Shown in pieces: positions 1-5,515 of a stretch of DNA of 6,493 nucleotides. Under the pieces are notes generated by a model. It saw only the letters and a list, made by a program, of their open reading frames with translations. It ran no database searches and was not told where the DNA came from. Source of the stretch: Chitinophagales bacterium (lineage in GTDB: Bacteria; Bacteroidota; Bacteroidia; Chitinophagales; JADIYW01); assembly GCA_020848315.1 (NCBI GenBank), contig JADLAH010000139.1, positions 1 through 6,493 on the forward strand, in the 5' to 3' direction. Made by a program: the position numbers and the translations under genes. The number at the start of each line of letters is the position of its first letter. The stretch's first letter is position 1.

Positions 1-328
1 CCTGCAACAGAAAAACGGTCTCTCCTACACACTTCGGGAGGTATACGATATATTGCTGCAATACGCGCAACAGCATTTTCCGGAAGACGTATCTCTGCAG
101 GATTTAATCGCGCTGGATTATTACACACACTATAAAGTGAAACCGCAACTACTCACAGAAAACGGACAAACAACCATCGCAAAACAACAACTCTTGCTCT
201 CGCTTTCCTTTTACTACAACAACTGGATAACTAGCCACGAAATACAAAAGAGCAACAGCAGCATTCGCATCCAATACAACGGGAAAAGCCTCCCGGATGT
301 CGCCGCTGTATCGACGGCTATGATATAA
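1..328 (+). CDS. C-terminal fragment of an unidentified protein, possibly a B12-binding radical SAM protein
   Basis: The frame is open from base 2 and ends at a TAA at 326-328, so about 108 C-terminal residues are visible and the start lies outside the window. The visible part is mainly helical and polar. It includes a stretch reading LQYAQQHFPED, followed by LIALDYYTHYKVKP. An aromatic-rich '(F/Y)-DY(Y/L)-basic-P' segment of this kind resembles the C-terminal DUF4080 region of cobalamin-binding radical SAM proteins, from memory only. The radical SAM cysteine motif and B12 domain would lie upstream and cannot be checked. No transmembrane segment or catalytic motif is visible. The last 20 or so residues look poorly conserved in type. 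The next gene starts 157 bases downstream, so it probably belongs to a separate unit. Coding status is fairly secure; the family assignment is tentative. Confidence 0.55.
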   Translation, partial: LQQKNGLSYTLREVYDILLQYAQQHFPEDVSLQDLIALDYYTHYKVKPQLLTENGQTTIAKQQLLLSLSFYYNNWITSHEIQKSNSSIRIQYNGKSLPDVAAVSTAMI

Positions 329-363
329 AAAACTGGCAGCGGACAACTATAGACAGGTGCTGC

Positions 364-403
364 GCGGAACAAAATGATATTTATTATAGTTCCGCAAAAA
401 AAA
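364..403. repeat. 7-bp inverted repeat followed by an A8 run
   Basis: GCGGAAC (364-370) and GTTCCGC (389-395) form a perfect 7-bp stem around an 18-base AT-rich loop, followed at once by eight A residues (396-403). The stem lies about 35 bases past the stop codon of the upstream gene. The stem is GC-rich enough to slow RNA polymerase, but the downstream tract is A, not T, on the + strand, so it is not a canonical intrinsic terminator in either useful direction. It may still mark the 3' end of the upstream transcript. Confidence 0.4.
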
Positions 404-448
404 CAATTCTTTAATTTTATTAGCTGCATTTAATCATTATCTTGTACT

Positions 449-456
449 TACATTTA
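449..456 (+). promoter_or_regulatory. Weak candidate -7 promoter element for the GMC operon
   Basis: TACATTTA matches the Bacteroidota -7 consensus TAnnTTTG at all but the last position and lies 30 bases before the ATG at 486. No convincing -33 element is seen at the usual spacing. It is the best candidate in the 157-base gap, but one-mismatch matches are common in AT-rich DNA. Confidence 0.25.
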
Positions 457-485
457 GTGAGCAACTCATTTACAACTTACACACC

Positions 486-1865
486 ATGATTTACGATTTT
501 ATTGTTGTTGGTTCAGGTTCCGGCGGCGGTGCTTTGTCCTATTACCTGAATAAAAGCGGCGCCAATGTTTTATTGCTGGAAGCCGGCAAATTTTACCGCA
601 AAGACACCTTCCCGAAAACCGAAGCTGAAACCTCCGCGCAACTCTATTGGGGCGGTGGTATTGAGTTTGCACAAAACGGGAAAATGGGATTTCTGCGTAC
701 CAAAATGGTGGGCGGTTCCTCTATCGTTTATCAGTGTCTGATGGATCGCTTTGATGATATCGCCTTCAACGACTGGCGAGCGGAAAGTGGCGTGGACTGG
801 TTCACACCGGAACAAATGGACCCACATTATTCTCAGGTGGAAAGCGATATGGTATTGCACACCTTTAAGCGCGAAGAGATGCGACCTAACGGGATTTTAT
901 TTGCGGATGCCTGCGATAAACTCGGCTACAAATGGGGTTTCCTGCGCAGAGGTCAAAGCGACTGCGGCGCCGACAAAGGCAATGACTGTGTAGGTTGTCT
1001 GGGCGGCTGCTTCCGCGATTCCAAACAAAGCTCACTCGTGGCATTTATCCAGAAAGCGGAAAAGGAAGGCTTGAAAATTCAGGCAGAAACAGAAATATAT
1101 AAAGTAGAACCCAATAAAGACACCTGCAAAATACATGGATTTCACCAGGGCAAACCGGTAACACTGGAAGCGAAGAAAGTTATCCTCTGCGGCGGTGCTT
1201 TCGGCAGTACGCGCATCATGACGATGTCGGGCTACGCCTCCAAACTGCCGGCGTTGGGCAAGAAATTTGCCTCTCACCCTCAGTTCATGTGGTTGGGTTT
1301 TCAGAACGAACCGGTGGATGCGCACAAAGGCATGTTCCAGTCAGTGGCTTCCAAAGATCCGAACTTCCGGGCTCAGGGTTTCAAGTTGGAAAACGTATTC
1401 GCCTCTCCGATTTCCATCGGCATGCTGATGAATGTGACCGGCGCGAAACACCAGCACTATATGAAACAATACCGCTACATGCAATGTATTGAAGTGGCCG
1501 TGCGCGACGAGAATATCGGAGAAATAAAATGTGACAACAAGGGAAAACTCACTATCGTAAAACCACTGACTGATCAGGATAAAACGCGCCGCGACAAAGG
1601 TCTGCATGCCATTGAAAACATTATGAATGCCGCGGGTGCTAAAGAAATTTTCAAATCAAATTTCTACTTCGGTCTTCACCTGATGGGCGGCTGTGTGATG
1701 GGAACAGATGCATCAAAATCCGTAGTGAATCCTGACTTCCAGGTGCACGGCGAGCAAACGCTGTACATCGCGGATTCCAGTATTTATCCGAATGCGCCGG
1801 GCATTAATCCGGGATTGACCATTAAATCACTGGGACACCGGTTGGCTACACAACTTTTAAAATAA
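486..1865 (+). CDS. GMC-family FAD-dependent oxidoreductase
   Basis: A 459-residue flavoenzyme of the glucose-methanol-choline family, expected to oxidise an alcohol or similar substrate with FAD; the substrate is unknown. The N-terminal Rossmann motif is G9-x-G11-x-x-G14, with the ribose-binding acid E32 in LLLEAG. MVGGSS (residues 74-79) is the second FAD-contact region. The C-terminal block has H398 in HLMGGCVMG and N441 in the NPGLT motif; these align with the catalytic His and the His/Asn partner of GMC enzymes. Residues 160-175 hold four cysteines (C160, C168, C171, C175), a C-x7-C-x2-C-x3-C cluster seen in one GMC subgroup that includes cholesterol-oxidase-like and gluconate-dehydrogenase-like members. 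There is no signal peptide, because the Rossmann strand starts at residue 3, so a cytoplasmic location is likely. The start is fixed by that strand. A small gene follows after 31 bases, suggesting an operon. The family call is secure; the specificity is not known. Confidence 0.93.
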   Translation: MIYDFIVVGSGSGGGALSYYLNKSGANVLLLEAGKFYRKDTFPKTEAETSAQLYWGGGIEFAQNGKMGFLRTKMVGGSSIVYQCLMDRFDDIAFNDWRAESGVDWFTPEQMDPHYSQVESDMVLHTFKREEMRPNGILFADACDKLGYKWGFLRRGQSDCGADKGNDCVGCLGGCFRDSKQSSLVAFIQKAEKEGLKIQAETEIYKVEPNKDTCKIHGFHQGKPVTLEAKKVILCGGAFGSTRIMTMSGYASKLPALGKKFASHPQFMWLGFQNEPVDAHKGMFQSVASKDPNFRAQGFKLENVFASPISIGMLMNVTGAKHQHYMKQYRYMQCIEVAVRDENIGEIKCDNKGKLTIVKPLTDQDKTRRDKGLHAIENIMNAAGAKEIFKSNFYFGLHLMGGCVMGTDASKSVVNPDFQVHGEQTLYIADSSIYPNAPGINPGLTIKSLGHRLATQLLK

Positions 1866-1896
1866 AAAACGATTTTTCATTTTCTATCTCCACGAT

Positions 1897-2298
1897 ATGA
1901 ATACATTTTCAAACAGAGCTGTCAAAGGATTAACCAAAATCGGCAATATCTATTGTCCTAAGAACGGAGAATTTCCCGCCTACGAAGAAGTAGCGGGATT
2001 GCATTTCCTGAATACACTGGCCGTGAATGTGCCGAAAGACGATTTCACTTCGCTGAATCTCGTGCTCATCATTTTTTCTTTCCTGCCCAACGGCATCCTG
2101 AGATGGCTGGTGGGAAAATTTGAAGCCGCACAGGAAGATGACAGCGAAGGCATCATCGCCTCCACTTTGCGACAGCTGAATCTCGGCTTGCGCGGATTGT
2201 GCTATTCCACTTACTATTCCGAGTTTACCAATCCGGCCTACAAAGGCAGAACGCCGATGGAAATCATCGATTACAAAGTGAACCGCGTAACCAATTAA
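1897..2298 (+). CDS. 133-residue protein of unknown function, possible small partner of the GMC enzyme
   Basis: I do not recognise this protein with confidence. It is 133 residues long, has no signal peptide, and carries one hydrophobic stretch at about residues 53-72 (LNLVLIIF...GILRWLV). That stretch is interrupted by a Pro-Asn, so it looks more like a buried amphipathic helix pair than a clear membrane anchor. An acidic patch follows at 79-84. The C-terminal part has an aromatic run (CYSTYYSEF, residues 102-110) followed by NPAYKGRTP. Cysteines are at 20 and 102. The gene lies 31 bases after the GMC oxidoreductase, on the same strand, with no terminator between them. Many bacterial GMC dehydrogenases have a small subunit encoded next door (gluconate 2-dehydrogenase subunit 3 is the best known), and size and position fit that role. 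The role is inferred from context, not from a recognised domain. Its stop codon overlaps that of the convergent P450. Confidence 0.8.
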   Translation: MNTFSNRAVKGLTKIGNIYCPKNGEFPAYEEVAGLHFLNTLAVNVPKDDFTSLNLVLIIFSFLPNGILRWLVGKFEAAQEDDSEGIIASTLRQLNLGLRGLCYSTYYSEFTNPAYKGRTPMEIIDYKVNRVTN

Positions 2299-3635
2299 GT
2301 TAACTTCTTAGTCAGCCGCACATGAATACCGTCCTTCGGTTTCAAGGTAATCAGCGGCTCCGCCACCACCGGCTTTCCGTTAGCAGTCAGGCTGATATCA
2401 AAGTGGTACAGCAACTGCGCCAATACTATGGTTATTTCCATGGTGGCAAAATGAAATCCGATACACATGCGCGGGCCGCCACCAAAAGGGTAATACGCTT
2501 CGCTGTTGAACAACACATTCGTATTCCCATCGAATCGCTCCGGAATAAATGCATCGGGTTCCTGCCAGTAATCAGGATGGCGATGCAGAAAATATGTACT
2601 CAGTAAAAACAACGTTTTCTCCGGAATCTCCAGTCCGCAGGCCGTTTCCGCCGCTTTGCTTTCACGGCTCAGCAGATAAGCTGTCGGGTAGAGCCGCAGC
2701 GTTTCATCTATCACCTGTTTCAGATACACCAGCGACTTGTAATTTTCCACCGTAAGTTGTCCGTCAGACATCACGGCCTGCACTTCCGCCACTGCCTTTT
2801 GGTAAGATGCCGGATGCGTACACAGGTTATATATCGCCCACGACAAGGCATAACCTGACGTTTCGTGTCCTGCCACATAAATCGTGAGCAATTCATCGCG
2901 CAGCTGCCGGTCGCTCATACCCTCTCCGGTATCCGCGTCGCGGGCATCCATCAGCATACTCAGCAAATCGTTCTGCGGAGCGGCGGCTTTGCGCTGGCGG
3001 ATAATCGCATACAGGATAGCATCGAAATCCCGCATGGTTTGCTGAAACTGCTGTTCTTTTCCATTCCACTTCGAGCTGAAGCGATAGAAAGGGCGTCGAA
3101 TCAGATTGACCAGATGTTCCTGAATGAAGGTGATATGCTGTTGCAAATGACTCATTTCATCTCCGATATCTTTTCCCAGCAATGTTTCAATAACAATTTT
3201 GGAAGTCAGCTGCATCATTTCCCGGTCAATCTGCACGGTTGCTTCGCTGTCTGCCGACAGCTCCTGCAGATGCGCGAGCGTGAGCTGATTCATGGTATCA
3301 AAAAAACCTTCGAGTCGCTTTTTGTAAAAAGCGGGTTGCGCCAGCCTGCGCTGCCGGAACCATGATTCCCCTTCATTGGTGAGCAGTCCATTTCCCAATG
3401 CCAGCTTCAGTTTATTACTGTCATAATCCTTGCGGTAATTTTTGTGTTGCTGTTGCAGAATATGTTTGAATACGTCTTTGTCACACGTCAGCACCACCCG
3501 CTGTCCGAAAGGCAGATAAAACATAAAAGTATTGCCGTATCGCCGGAAATTGCGTTGCTGAAATCCGAGGATATCCTGAGAAATAGCCCATGCATTTCCA
3601 ATCAGCGGCCAGTGTGGTATAACGGGAATCTTCAT
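2295..3635 (-). CDS. Cytochrome P450
   Basis: A 446-residue heme-thiolate monooxygenase, which inserts oxygen into an organic substrate using electrons from a redox partner. All core P450 motifs are present and intact. W92-x-x-x-R96 lies in helix C (heme propionate contact). A255-G-H-E-T259-S is the oxygen-activating stretch of helix I. E311-T-L-R314 is the ExxR motif of helix K, and P365-E-R-F is the following meander motif. The heme loop is F384-G-G-G-P-R-M-C391-I-G, with C391 as the axial ligand. There is no membrane anchor, so it should be soluble, and the length is usual for a stand-alone bacterial P450. No reductase domain is fused, and no ferredoxin or reductase gene is in the window. 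The helix I and heme-loop sequences resemble the CYP4/CYP102-like group often associated with fatty acids, but the substrate cannot be read from sequence. A -7-like element lies just upstream of the start. Confidence 0.96.
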   Translation of the reverse strand: MKIPVIPHWPLIGNAWAISQDILGFQQRNFRRYGNTFMFYLPFGQRVVLTCDKDVFKHILQQQHKNYRKDYDSNKLKLALGNGLLTNEGESWFRQRRLAQPAFYKKRLEGFFDTMNQLTLAHLQELSADSEATVQIDREMMQLTSKIVIETLLGKDIGDEMSHLQQHITFIQEHLVNLIRRPFYRFSSKWNGKEQQFQQTMRDFDAILYAIIRQRKAAAPQNDLLSMLMDARDADTGEGMSDRQLRDELLTIYVAGHETSGYALSWAIYNLCTHPASYQKAVAEVQAVMSDGQLTVENYKSLVYLKQVIDETLRLYPTAYLLSRESKAAETACGLEIPEKTLFLLSTYFLHRHPDYWQEPDAFIPERFDGNTNVLFNSEAYYPFGGGPRMCIGFHFATMEITIVLAQLLYHFDISLTANGKPVVAEPLITLKPKDGIHVRLTKKLT

Positions 3636-3642
3636 CCTGCAT

Positions 3643-3650
3643 TAAAAATA
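3643..3650 (-). promoter_or_regulatory. Candidate -7 promoter element for the P450 gene
   Basis: On the - strand this reads TATTTTTA, seven of eight positions of TAnnTTTG. It ends eight bases before the P450 ATG at 3635, so the transcript would have almost no leader. There is no clear -33 element. The mismatch at the last base keeps confidence low. Confidence 0.3.
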
Positions 3651-3652
3651 CG

Positions 3653-3666
3653 GAATATCCATATTC
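3653..3666. repeat. Perfect 14-base palindrome in the P450/methyltransferase divergent promoter region
   Basis: GAATAT-CC-ATATTC is an inverted repeat with 6-base arms and a 2-base spacer. It lies immediately upstream of the candidate P450 -7 element, a position suited to an operator for a dimeric regulator. No regulator gene is in the window, so this is only a candidate site. Confidence 0.4.
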
Positions 3667-3668
3667 GT

Positions 3669-3683
3669 GGATAAGGATTATCC
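3669..3683. repeat. Second inverted repeat in the same divergent region
   Basis: GGATAA-GGA-TTATCC has 6-base arms around a 3-base spacer, two bases after the first palindrome. Its left arm is also part of a near-consensus DnaA box on the - strand (TTATCCACG, 3666-3674). Two adjacent palindromes in an 82-base gap between divergent genes suggest shared regulation, but this has not been tested. Confidence 0.4.
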
Positions 3684-3704
3684 GGGAATTACAATAAGAA
3701 TCTG

Positions 3705-3712
3705 TATTTTTG
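3705..3712 (+). promoter_or_regulatory. Bacteroidota -7 promoter element for the methyltransferase
   Basis: TATTTTTG matches TAnnTTTG exactly and ends five bases before the ATG at 3718. Transcription would start at or next to the start codon, giving a nearly leaderless mRNA. It also argues against the longer in-frame GTG start at 3667, since the element would then lie inside the gene. No clear -33 box is visible. Confidence 0.55.
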
Positions 3713-3717
3713 CAGCT

Positions 3718-4509
3718 ATGCTGCCAAATCTATTTCAAATAGCAGAATATGTACACTACACGGTGTCCTCGCTGACGAAGTATAAAATACATTCGCCGTT
3801 TGTATACCGGCTGGTGACGGAGGTGTTTGAAAAACAATTGCTGTACGGCGATTACGAACGTATTGAGAACCTCCGCGATTCCCTGAAGGACAATGATACC
3901 GAGATTGAAGTAGTGGATTTAGGTGCAGGCTCTAAGTCTCTCAAAACCAGCAAAAGAAAAATCAGCAGTATCGTCCGAAAAAGTGTCAAAAAGGAAAAAT
4001 ACGGGCATCTGCTGTATATGATGGTACGCCATTTCAAGGCTAATTCTATATTGGAACTCGGCACTTCCCTCGGCATTACTACCAGCTATCTGGCTTCCGC
4101 CCATCCGAATACACGTGTTATCACGGTGGAAGGCAGCGAATCCATCGCGGCGGTAGCGGCAGAGAATTTCAAAAAATTACACCTGAAAAATATTGATCTG
4201 GTGGTAGGCAATTTTGATCAGGAACTGAAACGCATCTGCGAACAACGCGGCAAGTTCGACCTTATTTTCATCGATGGCAACCACCGCGAAAAACCTACTA
4301 TCGATTATTTCAATACGGTATTACCATATTGCCACAATGACACCGTGTTACTGTTTGACGACATCCACTGGAGCGAAGAAATGCAGGAAGCATGGGAATA
4401 TATCAAGAACCATGAAAAGGTGACATTAACCATCGATATCTTTGAAATGGGCATTGTATTTCTGCGCAGAGAACAGCGCCAGAAAGAGCATATGCTGATT
4501 CAGTACTAG
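3718..4509 (+). CDS. Class I SAM-dependent methyltransferase
   Basis: A 263-residue protein from the ATG at 3718. An in-frame GTG at 3667 would add 17 residues, but these run through the promoter element and are hydrophobic filler, so the ATG is preferred. The methyltransferase core starts at about residue 110. Motif I is ILELGTSLGIT (111-121), binding S-adenosylmethionine. E138 in VITVEGS is the acidic residue at the end of strand 2 that holds the ribose. FIDGNH (184-189) and LLFDDIHW (211-218) match later strands of O-methyltransferase-like (catechol/caffeoyl-CoA OMT and Methyltransf_24-type) enzymes. The N-terminal 100 residues contain HSPFVY (25-30), a second glycine motif DLGAGS (67-72) and a basic Lys/Arg/Ser-rich stretch (73-93). 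I recall this arrangement from uncharacterised Bacteroidota methyltransferases. The substrate is unknown. The gene converges on the thioesterase, with two bases between the stop codons. Confidence 0.88.
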   Translation: MLPNLFQIAEYVHYTVSSLTKYKIHSPFVYRLVTEVFEKQLLYGDYERIENLRDSLKDNDTEIEVVDLGAGSKSLKTSKRKISSIVRKSVKKEKYGHLLYMMVRHFKANSILELGTSLGITTSYLASAHPNTRVITVEGSESIAAVAAENFKKLHLKNIDLVVGNFDQELKRICEQRGKFDLIFIDGNHREKPTIDYFNTVLPYCHNDTVLLFDDIHWSEEMQEAWEYIKNHEKVTLTIDIFEMGIVFLRREQRQKEHMLIQY

Positions 4510-4511
4510 GT

Positions 4512-5030
4512 TTATATTTCATCGAAATAATCGCGCAGCGTTACTGCATCCTTTGGCTTCAGTTTGCCGGCATTGATGAGACGGAGTTCTCTGCGGTGCA
4601 GGGCACTCTCAAACAATTCCTTCTCACGGTCTGTTTCGGGCACAACCGGCGATACCTTAATCGGCCTTTTTGTTTCATAATCCAGGCTTACGAAAGCGAA
4701 AAAAGCCTCGTGCGACTTCACCTCCGCCTGCGTTTTGATATCTTTAATAAAAACCTCACAGATAACCTCCATGGACGTGGAAAATGCGCGGGTAACAAAG
4801 GATTTGAGAATCACGATATCGCCCATTTTAATGGGAAGATTGAAAGATACATTATCCAGACTGGCCGTAACGGAAATGCCGCCGCTGTGTTTCATCGCGG
4901 AGATACCGGTACAAACATCCATCCAGCTCAGCAAGTTGCCACCCATCAGATTGCCAATCGGATTGGTATGACCGGGCATAATAAGTTCAGTCTGAATATT
5001 TAAGGTTTCGGATACACGTCTGGTTTCCAT
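4512..5030 (-). CDS. Hotdog-fold acyl-CoA thioesterase
   Basis: A 172-residue cytoplasmic enzyme expected to hydrolyse acyl-CoA to free fatty acid and CoA, in the YciA/BFIT/ACOT7 type of hotdog thioesterase. The hallmark is N23-P-I-G-N-L-M-G-G-N-L-L-S-W-M-D38, which runs into the long hotdog helix; the conserved Asn and Asp are the residues implicated in catalysis in this family. TASLDNVSFNLPIKMGD (55-71) gives the following strands with the conserved 'F..PI..GD' turn. The segment near SFVTRAFSTSMEV (77-89) is the typical third strand. The core ends near residue 130, and a charged helical tail of about 40 residues follows, slightly longer than minimal YciA proteins. Such enzymes work as multimers (commonly hexamers). 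The start is set by the short N-terminal lead before the core. Acyl-chain preference cannot be inferred. It is divergent from the tRNA gene. Confidence 0.92.
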   Translation of the reverse strand: METRRVSETLNIQTELIMPGHTNPIGNLMGGNLLSWMDVCTGISAMKHSGGISVTASLDNVSFNLPIKMGDIVILKSFVTRAFSTSMEVICEVFIKDIKTQAEVKSHEAFFAFVSLDYETKRPIKVSPVVPETDREKELFESALHRRELRLINAGKLKPKDAVTLRDYFDEI

Positions 5031-5103
5031 AGCATCAATTTTAGCTGCAAGGTACGATGAACAATTAATTTGCAGAAAAGAATTTAAAGACGTAAGAATT
5101 TAT

Positions 5104-5111
5104 TATTTTTG
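5104..5111 (+). promoter_or_regulatory. Bacteroidota -7 promoter element for tRNA-Arg
   Basis: TATTTTTG is an exact TAnnTTTG match ending 21 bases before the mature tRNA 5' end. A TTTA at 5083-5086 is a possible weak -33 element with 17 bases between. The implied leader contains a small hairpin, CGGAA (5115-5119) with TTCCG (5126-5130), just before the expected RNase P cut. Confidence 0.6.
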
Positions 5112-5132
5112 CACCGGAATTCCATTTCCGAT

Positions 5133-5206
5133 GGCTGCGTAGTTCAACTGGATAGAATATCAGATTTCGGCTCTGAGGGTTGAGGGTTCGAATCCTTCCG
5201 CGGTCA
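5133..5206 (+). tRNA. tRNA-Arg (anticodon UCG)
   Basis: The sequence folds into a complete cloverleaf. The acceptor stem is GGCTGCG (5133-5139) with CGCGGTC (5199-5205), including two G-U wobbles. The D arm is GTTC/GAAT (5142-5145, 5155-5158). The anticodon stem is TCAGA/TCTGA (5160-5164, 5172-5176), with loop TTTCGGC and anticodon TCG at 5167-5169. The variable loop has 5 bases. The T arm is GAGGG/CCTTC with loop TTCGAAT (5187-5193). UCG reads CGA and other CGN arginine codons. The arginine identity elements A20 in the D loop, C35 and the discriminator A73 (5206) are all present. The bases after the discriminator are CCT, so the terminal CCA is not encoded and must be added by the CCA-adding enzyme. 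The gene has its own promoter and terminator. Confidence 0.95.
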
Positions 5207-5219
5207 CCTAAAAAAAGAC

Positions 5220-5257
5220 AACCTACTGTAAACAAACCACTTACAGTAGGTTTTTTT
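5220..5257 (+). terminator. Intrinsic terminator of the tRNA-Arg gene
   Basis: AACCTACTGTAA (5220-5231) pairs perfectly with TTACAGTAGGTT (5241-5252), a 12-bp stem with a 9-base loop. The 3' arm runs into T residues through 5257. It lies 13 bases after the tRNA 3' end, as expected for a single-gene tRNA transcript. The opposite strand has a matching but interrupted T-rich flank (reverse of AAAAAAAG at 5210-5217), so weak bidirectional activity is possible. Confidence 0.9.
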
Positions 5258-5515
5258 ATTTCTTTCGCTCTTTGTTGATTCATAAAAGAAACACCCGACA
5301 CACGGAAATAACAACCACATTATCAACATTTAAAGGAACAATACCTCTACATTTACTTTTTTATCCACCAACTGCGGCTGAAACCGGCAAAAAATGTCAG
5401 TAAATAAACCGGTTATTCCCCAAAAATTCACCCTGATTTTTTCGTATATTTGTCGGTTCGAAAACCGGATAAGACGGTGTACATTGAATGACCACACTAA
5501 AAGAATTACTGACCG
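5258..5515. other. 258-base non-coding region upstream of smc
   Basis: No credible gene is seen on either strand between the tRNA terminator and smc. The region is AT-rich. It holds three copies of AAACCGG (5381-5387, 5406-5412, 5462-5468), the second centred on the palindrome AACCGGTT (5407-5414). It also has two 8-of-9 matches to the DnaA box TTATCCACA (TTATCAACA at 5320-5328, TTATCCACC at 5361-5369), and the smc promoter element with a hairpin just after it. Confidence 0.6.
5445..5452 (+). promoter_or_regulatory. Bacteroidota -7 promoter element for smc
   Basis: TATATTTG matches TAnnTTTG exactly, 63 bases before the smc ATG. Transcription would begin near 5457-5460, giving a leader of about 55-60 bases. 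The bases next to the element can form a hairpin, TCGGTT (5453-5458) with AACCGG (5463-5468) around CGAA. No strong -33 box is visible. Confidence 0.55.

Noticed and set aside
570..1607. Several 80-97-residue ORFs on both strands inside the GMC gene
   Set aside because: All are shadows of the GMC coding frame, which has complete family motifs from end to end.
2865..3365. 166-residue + strand ORF inside the P450
   Set aside because: It is antisense to an intact P450 whose motifs are all present. It has no recognisable domain and no start signal of its own.
3667..3717. Longer GTG start for the methyltransferase
   Set aside because: The extra 17 codons run through the exact TAnnTTTG promoter element at 3705-3712 and half of the palindromic region. 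The ATG at 3718 is the better start.
4596..5003. 135-residue + strand ORF inside the thioesterase
   Set aside because: It is an antisense shadow of the hotdog thioesterase and has a composition typical of non-coding frames.
486..5030. A biosynthetic cluster made of GMC enzyme, P450, methyltransferase and thioesterase
   Set aside because: The genes alternate strands in convergent and divergent pairs, and no scaffold-forming enzyme, transporter or regulator is present, so co-function cannot be claimed.
5133..5210. tRNA 3' end as an integration (att) site
   Set aside because: No integrase, direct repeat of the tRNA end or mobile gene is seen. The downstream region leads straight to smc.
5065..5301. 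78-residue ORF on the - strand across the tRNA gene
   Set aside because: It reads the antisense of tRNA-Arg and its terminator. The GDRGRIRTLNPQSRN-type peptide is a well-known artefact of translating tRNA genes backwards.
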